A stretch of 64,000 nt of DNA from positions 1-64,000 of the forward strand of contig JBCCEJ010000011.1 of assembly GCA_039030335.1 (NCBI GenBank). The letters run 5' to 3'. Source of the stretch: JBCCEJ01 sp039030335 (GTDB lineage Bacteria > Pseudomonadota > Gammaproteobacteria > HK1). A program made the translations under genes and the position numbers. Below the pieces are notes generated by a model. The model was not told the origin of the DNA. It did not search any database and was given only the letters and a program-made list of their open reading frames with translations. Each line of letters starts with the position of its first letter. Within the stretch, counting starts at the first letter, position 1. Of this stretch, positions 1 through 8,248 are shown in pieces.

Positions 1-143
1 AGAGGCTGAAGAGGCTGCTCGCGTGGCGGCTGAAGAGCAGGCCCGGCGAGAGGCTGAAGAGGCTGCTCGCGTGGCGGCTGAAGAGCAGGCCCGGCGAGAG
101 GCTGAAGAGGCTGCTCGCGTGGCGGCTGAAGAGCAGGCCCGGC
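1..143 (+). repeat. 48-bp in-frame tandem repeat, three copies
   Basis: Three copies of a 48-bp unit (1-48, 49-96, 97-143) are identical at every position seen, including third codon positions. Each encodes 16 residues of the pattern EAEEAARVAAEEQARR. A degenerate fourth copy follows to about 180. The array runs off the left edge, so total copy number is unknown. Identity at silent sites indicates recent expansion or gene conversion. Confidence 0.95.
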
Positions 144-2173
144 AAGAGGCCGAAGCAGCGGCCCGTCTTGAGGCCGCGGCGCAGTCGACGGCTCAGACAT
201 CTGCGGCCGACTCGTCTTCGGAGAGCGTGTTCACGACGCTCGCGGCGCTCTTCGGTCCGTCCGGATCCGAGCCCGATCCCGGCGATGCGCCGGCTGGCTC
301 CGACGCCTCATCCATCGTTGGTGGTGCGCAGGAGGATGACGATGACGACGATGATGAGGAATTCTCGGTAGCCGGCACGGCGACCGCGGATACTGACGCG
401 CCGGTTGCGGGCGCTTCGGGCGCAGCGTCAGAATCAGCCGCGGCGCGGACTTTGCAGTCGGCTCCGGGCGCGCCTTCGGAGACCGACTCCGTCGACGAAG
501 CTCCCGCCATTGCCGGACGCAAGGACACCGGGGCGACTGTCCCGGCCTCTGAGGTATCCACCGCGGTGCCGGCGGTCGAGGCAGCCGATTCGGCGGCGCC
601 GGCCGCGAATGTTGGGACCACCGAGACGGAGTCAGCTGGGTTCTTCTCGCGTCTTACGGGGCTGTTTGGCAGCGACGCTGAGGACGCAGAGGCAGCGGAT
701 GCGGCAGCTCCGGAGCTCGCGAATACGTCCGATGATGCCGCGGTCGCTGACGCCGAGGCAGTCACGGCTGCGGCGCCTGAACCGAGCCCGGTCCGAGTCG
801 TGGAGCAGGCTTCGTCTGTCCCTGAGGTGCGTGGCACGCCGTCGGCGCCGCCCCGGGGGCCGGCGCCGCGCTCAGGCACTGTGCGCGTGCCGCAGGTATC
901 CCGCGGCGTGGTGCGGGTACCTGAGCGGGGCGTGCTACCGGCAAGTGCTGCCAAGAAGGCCGAGGAAGCCGCCTCCGAAGATGTGTTGTCGGCCACGGGT
1001 AGCCGTATCGCCGCACTGCTTGGCTTTGGGGGTGGTTCGAGTTCCGACGACGAGCCTGCAGACGGGTCAGACCAGTCCGGCGCCGAGACGCCGGTTGCCG
1101 AGGCCGACTCCGCGGCCGAAAGCAGCGCGGAGGTTATCGCGGTCCCCGAGGTGGCAACTGCGGAGCAGCCTGCATTGGTTGTTGCACAGCCCGAGCCAGC
1201 GGCTCTCCCGGCAAACCAGGCAATAGCGCCGGGCCCGGAGGCGGTGGCCGCAGTGTTGGCTGAGACGCCGGTTCAAAAAGTGGAAACGGTGATCAAGGCG
1301 GCACCGTCGCCTGCCCGCGATCCGGCCGCGCCGCGCACCGAAGTCCCGGTTCCGGAGCCGGTCGTCAGCGTGCCGCGGGTGGAGAGCACGCTGGTGGCGC
1401 CAGCGGCACGGAACGTCACCACCGAAGAGGGGCTGTCCCAGAGTGAGACCCCGGTCGTCGCAGCTATCGCTGCCAAGCCCGAAATAACGGTCGAGCCGGC
1501 GAAACCGGCCGTAGAGCCACTGGCGCTGACTCCGGCACAGGCGCGGGTTGAATTTGATCCGATCGCCGACGGTGGCCCGCAGGCGGCCGTAATGCTGGTC
1601 GTCACCCCACTTACCCAAGGCAGCGCGCTGCTCATCGATGATCAGGGACATCTGCTCACGCCGTGGCACGTCGTTCAAGGGTTCGCCAAGGTCACTGTGT
1701 GGACGAAGGCGCCCGGGGACATCATTCCAGACACGTCGGTGCCGCGCGTAGCGCGCGTCGTACGGGCCAATCGACACAGCGATCTGGCGTTACTGGCTCT
1801 AGAGGAGCCGCCCGACGGAGTCGAGCCCGTAACGCTTGCGGAGACGGCGAAGCTCAAACGCGGAGCTATCGTCCATGTTCTGGGCCATGCGAATGGGGAC
1901 CGGTGGACGCATGTGATGGCCCGGTTCTCGCGATTGAAACCACGTCACGCCTGGGTAACGCGTGGTCGCTTCATGCATCGGGAGGCGGTCTTGAGCAACA
2001 AGGCGACCGGTGCGCCGGAAGCGACGGGCGGCGCGGTGTTCAACGGGCAGATGCAAGTGGTGGGGCTGAACATCCAGATTGGCCGGAGCAGCGGTCAGGT
2101 CTACTCTGTTACGGTCGACACGATCCGCCGCTTTTTGGCTGGAGATCTGGCGCCCGATCCACCACCCTCGTAG
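2..2173 (+). CDS. Repeat-rich protein with C-terminal trypsin-like (pseudo)protease domain, 5' end outside window
   Basis: The frame is open from the first codon of the window, so the N-terminus is missing; at least 723 residues remain. It begins with perfect 16-residue repeats rich in Glu, Ala and Arg (probable charged helix or coiled coil). About 450 residues of low-complexity Ala/Pro/Glu/Asp sequence follow, including a run of seven Asp and three spaced copies of a short helix ending LFG or LGF followed by acidic residues. The last ~200 residues form a trypsin/HtrA-like domain: His in LTPWHVV and Asp in HSDLALL (codons 549 and 587, counted from the GTG at 23). The usual GNSGG nucleophile motif reads EATGG, with Thr at codon 668. 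No PDZ domain follows. It may be a catalytically inactive or Thr-dependent relative of DegP-type proteases acting as a scaffold. Location and partners are unknown. Confidence 0.75.
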   Translation, partial: EAEEAARVAAEEQARREAEEAARVAAEEQARREAEEAARVAAEEQARQEAEAAARLEAAAQSTAQTSAADSSSESVFTTLAALFGPSGSEPDPGDAPAGSDASSIVGGAQEDDDDDDDEEFSVAGTATADTDAPVAGASGAASESAAARTLQSAPGAPSETDSVDEAPAIAGRKDTGATVPASEVSTAVPAVEAADSAAPAANVGTTETESAGFFSRLTGLFGSDAEDAEAADAAAPELANTSDDAAVADAEAVTAAAPEPSPVRVVEQASSVPEVRGTPSAPPRGPAPRSGTVRVPQVSRGVVRVPERGVLPASAAKKAEEAASEDVLSATGSRIAALLGFGGGSSSDDEPADGSDQSGAETPVAEADSAAESSAEVIAVPEVATAEQPALVVAQPEPAALPANQAIAPGPEAVAAVLAETPVQKVETVIKAAPSPARDPAAPRTEVPVPEPVVSVPRVESTLVAPAARNVTTEEGLSQSETPVVAAIAAKPEITVEPAKPAVEPLALTPAQARVEFDPIADGGPQAAVMLVVTPLTQGSALLIDDQGHLLTPWHVVQGFAKVTVWTKAPGDIIPDTSVPRVARVVRANRHSDLALLALEEPPDGVEPVTLAETAKLKRGAIVHVLGHANGDRWTHVMARFSRLKPRHAWVTRGRFMHREAVLSNKATGAPEATGGAVFNGQMQVVGLNIQIGRSSGQVYSVTVDTIRRFLAGDLAPDPPPS

Positions 2174-2227
2174 TGCACGTACGTTAACTGGCGACCCGCG
2201 CCGGCGCCCAATCCTGAGGAATCGCAC

Positions 2228-2713
2228 TTGAGCGAGCCGCGAATCATCAAGAAGTATCCGAATCGACGCCTCTACGATACGGAGATCAGCAGCTACATCA
2301 CGCTGGGTGATGTTCGCGAACTCGTGCTGCGGCATGTGCCGTTTCAGGTCATCGATGCGCGCTCGAAGCAGGACATCACCAGAAGTATTCTGCTGCAGAT
2401 CATCTTCGAGCAGGAAGAAGACGGCGAGCCGATCTTCAGTACCCAGTCCCTCGAGCAGATCGTGCGGTTTTATGGAGACGACCTGCAGGCCATGGTGTCC
2501 GCTTATCTGGAGAAGAGCCTGCGTTTGTTCGTCGAACAGCAATCGGCACTTCGCAATCAGATGCAGAGTATGCTGCGCGGCGATCCGCTGACCCTGATGC
2601 GTGACATCACCGATCAGAATATGAATCTGTGGCGCGAGATGCAGGAGAGTTTTCTGAAGCCGCCGCGCCCCCGTCGCCGTCCTCCCGGCCCTGACGACCC
2701 CGCCCAACGCTGA
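2228..2713 (+). CDS. phaR: Polyhydroxyalkanoate synthesis repressor PhaR
   Basis: 161-residue protein. PhaR binds DNA and PHB granules and represses phasin and polymer genes until polymer accumulates. The first 60 residues carry the family's DNA-binding signature IIKKYPNRRLYDTE and the segment ITLGDVRELV. A PHB-accumulation domain (about residues 75-115, SLEQIVRFYGDDLQAMV) follows, with a Pro/Arg-rich tail. The start is TTG at 2228, supported by GAGG 8 nt upstream; no ATG fits. It lies 140 bp upstream of phaB in the same direction, the usual pha setting, but no polymerase (phaC) gene is in the window. Confidence 0.93.
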   Translation: MSEPRIIKKYPNRRLYDTEISSYITLGDVRELVLRHVPFQVIDARSKQDITRSILLQIIFEQEEDGEPIFSTQSLEQIVRFYGDDLQAMVSAYLEKSLRLFVEQQSALRNQMQSMLRGDPLTLMRDITDQNMNLWREMQESFLKPPRPRRRPPGPDDPAQR

Positions 2714-2855
2714 GCCGGTCAAGACGATCTCGGGGCGTCCGGCGCCTTGGCGGATGTCTGCGCTACCTGATAGCATCGCCGCCTGCTGCGCCGCAGCAAA
2801 CAGTACGATGAGTCGCGCTTGAGCAGCGCGGTCGCCTACAAGTCCAGGAGTGCAC

Positions 2856-3599
2856 ATGTCGCAGAGAATCGCTGTAGTCACCGGTGGTGCCGGTGGGTTG
2901 GGAACGGCCATTTGCAAGGCGCTGGCTGATGCCGGTCGGAAGGTTGTTGCCACCGATACTATCGCCGGGACACCGGAGGGCCAGCAGTGGCTGGATGAAT
3001 GCCGTAATGACGGCTACGCGTTTGACCTGGTGTTCATGGATGTCACGGACTTTGAAGGCTGCGGCAGTGCGGTGAGCGCTATCGAAACGGAACAGGGGCC
3101 GATCGAAGTCTTGATCAACTGCGCCGGGATTACGCGCGACGGTACGTTCAAGCGGATGACGCCAGACCAGTGGCGCGCGGTATTGAGCACCAATCTCGAC
3201 AGCGTCTTCAATGTAACCAAGCATGTGGTCGACGGCATGATGGACCGCGGATTTGGTCGCATCGTCAACATCTCATCGCTGAACGGTCAGAAAGGGCAGT
3301 TCGGGCAGGCAAACTATTCAGCTGCGAAAGCGGGGATGCACGGCTTCACGATGGCGCTTGCACAGGAGACCGCACGCAAGGGAGTCACGGTCAACACCGT
3401 ATCGCCTGGCTATGTGGCGACGAAGATGGTGATGGCTGTGCCTGAAGAGGTTCGCGAGAAAATTGTTGCGCAGATTCCGGTTGGACGACTTGGGGACCCG
3501 CGCGAGATCGGCGACAGCGTTGTATTCCTGCAACGTGATGAGTCGGGTTTCATAACCGGTATGGATTTGTCCATCAACGGTGGTCAGTACATGCACTGA
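2856..3599 (+). CDS. phaB: Acetoacetyl-CoA reductase (short-chain dehydrogenase)
   Basis: 247-residue SDR, cytosolic; reduces acetoacetyl-CoA to (R)-3-hydroxybutyryl-CoA with NADPH for PHB synthesis. Visible are the nucleotide loop TGGAGGLG (9-16), NCAG (88-91), catalytic Ser140/141 in NISS, and YSAAK (Tyr154, Lys158). The stretch GQKGQFGQANYSAAKAG is typical of PhaB rather than FabG. An in-frame GTG at 2850 is only 1 nt from the AGGAG box, whereas ATG at 2856 is 7 nt away, so the ATG is chosen. Placement after phaR supports the PhaB reading over FabG. Confidence 0.93.
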   Translation: MSQRIAVVTGGAGGLGTAICKALADAGRKVVATDTIAGTPEGQQWLDECRNDGYAFDLVFMDVTDFEGCGSAVSAIETEQGPIEVLINCAGITRDGTFKRMTPDQWRAVLSTNLDSVFNVTKHVVDGMMDRGFGRIVNISSLNGQKGQFGQANYSAAKAGMHGFTMALAQETARKGVTVNTVSPGYVATKMVMAVPEEVREKIVAQIPVGRLGDPREIGDSVVFLQRDESGFITGMDLSINGGQYMH

Positions 3600-3676
3600 C
3601 TGCCGCGACGCAAGGAGTTGGCGTGTGGGACCGGTTTGAGTGAGGCGCGTTCGGGTTTTGTGATTCGAACTGACAT

Positions 3677-3934
3677 ATGAAAATTCGCATAGATATCGAC
3701 GTTACACCCGAGGAGCTTCGGCAGTTCTTCGGTCTGCCCGACGTTGAGCCGCTGCAACAGGAGATGTTGGATGAACTCAAGCAGCGGTGGCGCGAAGGCG
3801 TCGAAGGGTACGACCCTGCGACGCTTTTGAAGCCCGTGCTACCAGCTCAGATGCAGATGTTCGAGGCCCTGCAAAAGAGTTTGTGGAGCGCGATGCAAAA
3901 CGTACCCGGAAAGCCGGCGAAGTCTGACGATTGA
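3677..3934 (+). CDS. DUF6489 family small protein
   Basis: 85-residue acidic protein resembling the DUF6489 family: N-terminal strand KIRIDIDVTPEELRQFFGLPDV, then amphipathic helices ending in LQKSLWSAMQN. No signal peptide or membrane segment. The C-terminal helix (residues ~57-75) resembles the granule-binding helices of phasins, and the gene lies 77 bp downstream of phaB, so a role near PHB granules is possible, but this is inference. Function is unknown. Confidence 0.75.
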   Translation: MKIRIDIDVTPEELRQFFGLPDVEPLQQEMLDELKQRWREGVEGYDPATLLKPVLPAQMQMFEALQKSLWSAMQNVPGKPAKSDD

Positions 3935-3971
3935 TGGCCGCTCGAACGTCCATTTCGATTCGAGTCTGAAA

Positions 3972-4002
3972 GAAAACGCCGCGACGCGTCGGCGGCGTTT
4001 TC
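3972..4002. terminator. Hairpin between convergent genes
   Basis: Perfect 11-bp inverted repeat (GAAAACGCCGC / GCGGCGTTTTC) with a 9-nt loop that is itself palindromic. The A/T ends of the stem supply a short T-run on either strand, so it can stop transcription of the DUF6489 gene from the left and acsA from the right. Confidence 0.85.
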
Positions 4003-4085
4003 GTCCTTACCACTGGCGTAAACCGGACGGCCAGGGCTCTCTGCGAGGGCGCGAGGATCCGGTGCTTCGAGGCCGACTTGCAGTG

Positions 4086-6032
4086 TCAGTCCTTGTTGGC
4101 CCGGTTCTCGACGAGGTGATCGACAACTGACGGGTCGGCGAGCGTCGAGGTATCTCCGAGGTTCTCCAACTCATTCTCTGCGACCTTGCGCAAAATGCGG
4201 CGCATGATCTTGCCGGACCGGGTCTTCGGCAAACCGGGCGCCCATTGAATGACGTCTGGTGACGCGATCGGGCCAATTTCCTTGCGCACGTGCTGCACGA
4301 GCGTCTTGCGCAGGTCTTCGCTTTCGTCAACACCGGCCATCAGCGTGACATAAGCGTAGATACCCTGACCTTTGATCTCGTGCGGATAGCCGACTACCGC
4401 TGCTTCTGCCACGGTCTCGTGCAGTACCAGCGCGCTTTCGACTTCAGCAGTGCCCATCCGATGACCCGATACGTTGATGACGTCATCGACGCGCCCGGTG
4501 ATCCACCAGTAACCATCTTCATCCCGGCGCGCACCGTCGCCGGTGAAGTAGTAGCCCGGGTACATCTGGAAGTAGGTTTCGAAAAACCGTCGATGGTCCC
4601 CGTAGACCGTGCGCATTTGGCCAGGCCACGGACGGGTGATGACGAGGTTACCTGACGCTGCCCCTTCGAGGAGTTCACCCTGATCGTTGACGAGATCCGG
4701 AATGATGCCGAAGAACGGCCGCGTAGCGGAGCCCGGCTTCAACGGCGTGGCACCGGGAAGGGGCGTTATCAGATGTCCGCCAGTTTCGGTTTGCCACCAC
4801 GTGTCAACGATCGGGCAGCGACCGTCGCCGACGACTTTGTGGTACCACTCCCAGGCTTCGGGGTTGATCGGCTCGCCAACGGTTCCAAGCAACCTCAGGC
4901 TTTTGCGGCTCGTGCTCGTGACCGGATCGTTTCCCACCTGCATGAGCGCCCGGATCGCCGTCGGCGCAGTGTAGAAACTCGCTACGTTGTGTTTGTCGCA
5001 TACCTGCCAGAAACGGCTAGCGTCTGGATAGTTCGGTACGCCTTCGAACATCAGCGTGATCGCGCCGTTGGCGAGCGGACCGTACACGATGTACGAGTGA
5101 CCGGTGACCCAGCCGACATCGGCCGTGCACCAGTACACTTCACCATCGCGATAGTCGAACGTGTACTTGTGTGTGATTGCGGCATACAACAAATAGCCGC
5201 CCGAGGTGTGAAGTACCCCTTTGGGCTTGCCCGTCGAACCTGAGGTGTACAGGATGAACAGCGGGTCTTCGGCGTCCATGGGCTCTGGCGGACAACTGTC
5301 GCTGGCGGCATCCACAACCTCGTGGTACCAGACGTCACGCCCCTCGATCATCGTGACCGCTCCGCCCGTGCGCTTGACGACAACCATCGTCTCGATGCTC
5401 GGCGTATCTTCACAGGCACTATCTGAGTTTGCCTTCAGCGGTATTGCGCGCCCGCCTCGAATACCTTCATCCGCAGTGATGAGCGCTTTGCACGCTGAGT
5501 CGTTGATGCGGTCGCGCAACGCGTCCGGAGAAAATCCGCCGAACACAATTGAGTGGACGGCGCCGATACGCGCGCACGCGAGCATCGCGACGGCGGCCTC
5601 TGGAATCATCGGCATGTAAATGCATACGCGATCACCCTTTGCGACGCCGCGGGCGCGTAGCGCATTGCCGAGCTTGCAGACTTCGGCGTGCAGCTCTCGA
5701 TAAGTGATCTTCTTGTCGTCCGCGGGGTCGTCGCCTTCCCAGATGATCGCAACCTGGTCGCCACGCGATTCCAGATGCCGGTCCAGACAGTTCACCGACA
5801 CGTTCAGCCTGGCGCCTTTGAACCACTCGATGTGAAGGTCGTTCTCTCCGTAGCTCCAGTCCATGACCGTTTGCCACTTGGTATCCCATGTGACGAACTT
5901 CTCCGCCTGCTCAGCCCAGAACCCTTCCGGGTCGTCGACTGAGCGACGGTACATCGTGTCGTAGGTCTCGGCGGTGATGAGAGCGCCTTGCGCGGCCTCG
6001 GCGGGAACTGGGTAGACCGTGTCTTCTGACAT
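4086..6032 (-). CDS. acsA: Acetyl-CoA synthetase (AMP-forming)
   Basis: 648 residues, normal for the family. Activates acetate to acetyl-AMP and then acetyl-CoA in the cytosol. The phosphate-binding loop YTSGSTGKPKG spans residues 262-272; TWWQTETG, the hinge GRVDDVINVSGHR and the C-terminal PKTRSGK (Lys608, the acetylation-controlled catalytic lysine) are all present. The open frame extends 27 codons further upstream, but ATG at 6032 has AGGAG about 9 nt before it and gives the typical N-terminus. Monocistronic, facing the pha genes; it can feed acetyl-CoA to PHB. Confidence 0.97.
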   Translation of the reverse strand: MSEDTVYPVPAEAAQGALITAETYDTMYRRSVDDPEGFWAEQAEKFVTWDTKWQTVMDWSYGENDLHIEWFKGARLNVSVNCLDRHLESRGDQVAIIWEGDDPADDKKITYRELHAEVCKLGNALRARGVAKGDRVCIYMPMIPEAAVAMLACARIGAVHSIVFGGFSPDALRDRINDSACKALITADEGIRGGRAIPLKANSDSACEDTPSIETMVVVKRTGGAVTMIEGRDVWYHEVVDAASDSCPPEPMDAEDPLFILYTSGSTGKPKGVLHTSGGYLLYAAITHKYTFDYRDGEVYWCTADVGWVTGHSYIVYGPLANGAITLMFEGVPNYPDASRFWQVCDKHNVASFYTAPTAIRALMQVGNDPVTSTSRKSLRLLGTVGEPINPEAWEWYHKVVGDGRCPIVDTWWQTETGGHLITPLPGATPLKPGSATRPFFGIIPDLVNDQGELLEGAASGNLVITRPWPGQMRTVYGDHRRFFETYFQMYPGYYFTGDGARRDEDGYWWITGRVDDVINVSGHRMGTAEVESALVLHETVAEAAVVGYPHEIKGQGIYAYVTLMAGVDESEDLRKTLVQHVRKEIGPIASPDVIQWAPGLPKTRSGKIMRRILRKVAENELENLGDTSTLADPSVVDHLVENRANKD

Positions 6033-6228
6033 GACTTCTGACTCCTGCAGTTCGAGGCATCGGATGCTTGCCTCAGTCAAACTCGAATGAGCGCTTCGCT
6101 CCCGCGGCGACAATCAAGCGCGCAGAGCTCGGTCGGCTCGAAGGTTCCATTGGTGGGTCGTTGGTTATCCGTTCGCGGCCATTCTAGCGCGTTACTTGAA
6201 GCGAGCGCCGCGCCCGCGAGGGCGGGTT

Positions 6229-7068
6229 CTAGCGTGACGCTGTCAGGTAAGCGATCCAGGCGGGATCTGCATCCCCTTCGGTTGCAGGCGTGAATTCACC
6301 GTCACCCTCGCCCGTATCCTCATCCGTGCCCTGCCAGTAAACGGTGACTTCGGAAAATCCGGCCTCGTCGAGCAGTTCTTGAATTTCCGGCAAGGTCCAG
6401 AGCCGCCAGTTGTAGCTGAACGCCGGCTGCAGCCGCGAGCCGTCTGGAAACCGGAAATGAATATGGCACGTCATATGGCCATTGATCGGATTGTATTCCG
6501 CCTGATCCCAGATATAGGTGTAATCGTCGTACCGGTGCCGGTCTTTGCAGACCTTGAATGAATCGTACCCGCCGTAAGCGTCGAGGAAGAACACCCCGTC
6601 ATCACTGAGACTCTTGCGCACCTTCTTGAAGTAGCGCAAAAGCTGCTTGCGCTCTTTGAAGATCCAGTAACTGAAGTTCATCGCAAGCACGACGTCGACG
6701 GCATCGGTCTTCACTGTCATGACGTTGCCTTCGACGAGCGCGAGGCATTTGCGCTGAGCGCGGCTGAGAGTACCGAGATTGTGTTCGCGACCCCACGCCA
6801 GCACCTCGCCGTCGAGATCGACGCCAATCGCGACGTTGCCGCGGCGTCGGCGCACCCACTCGCACGAGGTGTTCGCGGTCCCGCAAAAGTCTTCCCGTAG
6901 TCGCACGGCGCGGCGTGAGCGGAGCTGTTTGAACGTTTCGTCCACGAAGTCGATCTCCGCCTCTACGCACTGTACGGAGTCCTGATAAAGCGTATGTCTG
7001 TCGGCCCGATCGGCCTGGGTCTGGCGACGTTTGCGTGCGGATGTGCCGCGCGCGCTTGAGGTGCTCAT
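6229..7068 (-). CDS. Class I SAM-dependent methyltransferase
   Basis: 279 residues. A Rossmann methyltransferase core is visible: REDFCGTANTSCEWV as motif I, AIGVDLDGEVLAWG as the acidic strand-2 motif, VVLAMNFSYWIF as motif II and DDGVFFLDAYGG as motif III. The last third contains HIHFRFPDGSRLQ and LLDEAGFSEVTVYW, typical of small-molecule methyltransferases of this type. The N-terminus is basic (Arg/Lys-rich). The substrate cannot be inferred. It is divergent from birA with about 130 bp between starts. Confidence 0.85.
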   Translation of the reverse strand: MSTSSARGTSARKRRQTQADRADRHTLYQDSVQCVEAEIDFVDETFKQLRSRRAVRLREDFCGTANTSCEWVRRRRGNVAIGVDLDGEVLAWGREHNLGTLSRAQRKCLALVEGNVMTVKTDAVDVVLAMNFSYWIFKERKQLLRYFKKVRKSLSDDGVFFLDAYGGYDSFKVCKDRHRYDDYTYIWDQAEYNPINGHMTCHIHFRFPDGSRLQPAFSYNWRLWTLPEIQELLDEAGFSEVTVYWQGTDEDTGEGDGEFTPATEGDADPAWIAYLTASR

Positions 7069-7198
7069 CGGTTGGGGGCTCGCAAGGGCTTGGACGCGGT
7101 CTACGGCTGACAGGCAGCAGTCGATCGCCGGGAAAATCGGGAAGGCGCGTAGTGTGCGTCAGTTCGGCACGAAGCGAAATGGATTTTCGCAAGGTTCA

Positions 7199-8110
7199 AT
7201 GCTCTGGTTTGACACGAACGCCGATGACTTGCGGTCTGCGCATGGCTGGCGCATGTTGCTGCCCTGTGATCTGCTACTTGAGCAAAGTGACGTGTCCCGG
7301 CCTTTCGAACCTTCCTCTCAGGCGTCGTCCGCACCAGTTTCAGCGACTGCGGTGCAGCGTTATCTGACGGCGCACCCCTATGCATCGGTACAAGTACTGG
7401 ACCAGGTAGGCTCCACCAACGCGTTGCTACTGACCGCGCCCGACCGTTTTCCGCACGGCACGGTGCTGATAGCCGAGGAGCAGACTGCCGGGCGCGGGCG
7501 TCGCGGGCGCACATGGGTCTCGCCGCGCGGGCTCAATGTCTATATGAGCATCGCCTATCGTTGGCATTCGCCATTTGAACGATTGCAGGGCTTGTCGCTC
7601 GCCATCGGGGTGGCGCTGGCCGAAGCGTTGGAGAGTAACGGTGCGCGTGACGTCGCCGTCAAATGGCCGAACGACGTGCTGCTCGGCGGAGCGAAGTCTT
7701 GCGGCATTCTCGTCGAGACGCGCACGCGTGCTACCGGCGTAACGGACGTGGTTGTCGGTACCGGAATCAACGTGCATACGCCTGCCGATGGGGCGTCGGT
7801 GTATGCGCCTGTCGAACAGGCCTGGACCGCGCTGGACGCTCACGTGCCAAAGACGCCTGACCGGAGTGTGGTCGCAGGCGCCGCGGCTTCCCGAGTGCTC
7901 GCGTGTATCGAACAGTTCGAGACCGGTGGACTTGCCGCATTTGCCGAGCGGTGGCGGCGCTTCGATGTTCTGTACGGACGTGCTGTTCGAGCCGGTGATA
8001 TCGACGGTACCGCAGCTGGCGTCGATGCGGCCGGCCATCTGCAGATCGATACGCGTACAGGCGTGCAGGCCGTGGCCGCAGGGGAAGTGAGTGTGCGCCT
8101 GGTCGATTGA
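7199..8110 (+). CDS. birA: Biotin-[acetyl-CoA-carboxylase] ligase, monofunctional
   Basis: Biotinylates the AccB subunit of acetyl-CoA carboxylase. The catalytic domain carries VGSTN (70-74), the biotinyl-AMP loop GRGRRG (98-103), VKWPNDVLLGG with the catalytic Lys, and GIGINVH-like GTGINVH. A small C-terminal cap domain ends in AAGEVSVRLVD. The N-terminal DNA-binding domain of E. coli BirA is absent, so this form should not repress the bio operon. The start is uncertain: ATG 7199 (303 residues) is used, and GTG 7292 would give a 272-residue product. A coaX gene, a frequent downstream neighbour in gammaproteobacteria, is absent. Confidence 0.92.
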   Translation: MLWFDTNADDLRSAHGWRMLLPCDLLLEQSDVSRPFEPSSQASSAPVSATAVQRYLTAHPYASVQVLDQVGSTNALLLTAPDRFPHGTVLIAEEQTAGRGRRGRTWVSPRGLNVYMSIAYRWHSPFERLQGLSLAIGVALAEALESNGARDVAVKWPNDVLLGGAKSCGILVETRTRATGVTDVVVGTGINVHTPADGASVYAPVEQAWTALDAHVPKTPDRSVVAGAAASRVLACIEQFETGGLAAFAERWRRFDVLYGRAVRAGDIDGTAAGVDAAGHLQIDTRTGVQAVAAGEVSVRLVD

Positions 8111-8248
8111 ACCACGCCGCACCAGACGGACTGTCAGGCGCCCGGGCACTTCGGAAAGCGTCTGCGATCAGGCAAAATCGGTGCGGCGAAGAGCCTGCAT
8201 TGGCATGCTCGCCCGAAAGTGCCGGTTCACGCCGGCTTCGTTGATGGG

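Noticed and set aside
1..143. CRISPR-like array
   Set aside because: The repeats are contiguous and coding with no spacers; no cas genes are nearby.
193..996. 267-codon frame on the minus strand
   Set aside because: Antisense to the repeat-rich gene and made of Ser/Ala/Thr low complexity from the opposite strand; no motif.
1799..2953. 384-codon frame on the minus strand
   Set aside because: Antisense to the protease domain, phaR and start of phaB; no conserved wording.
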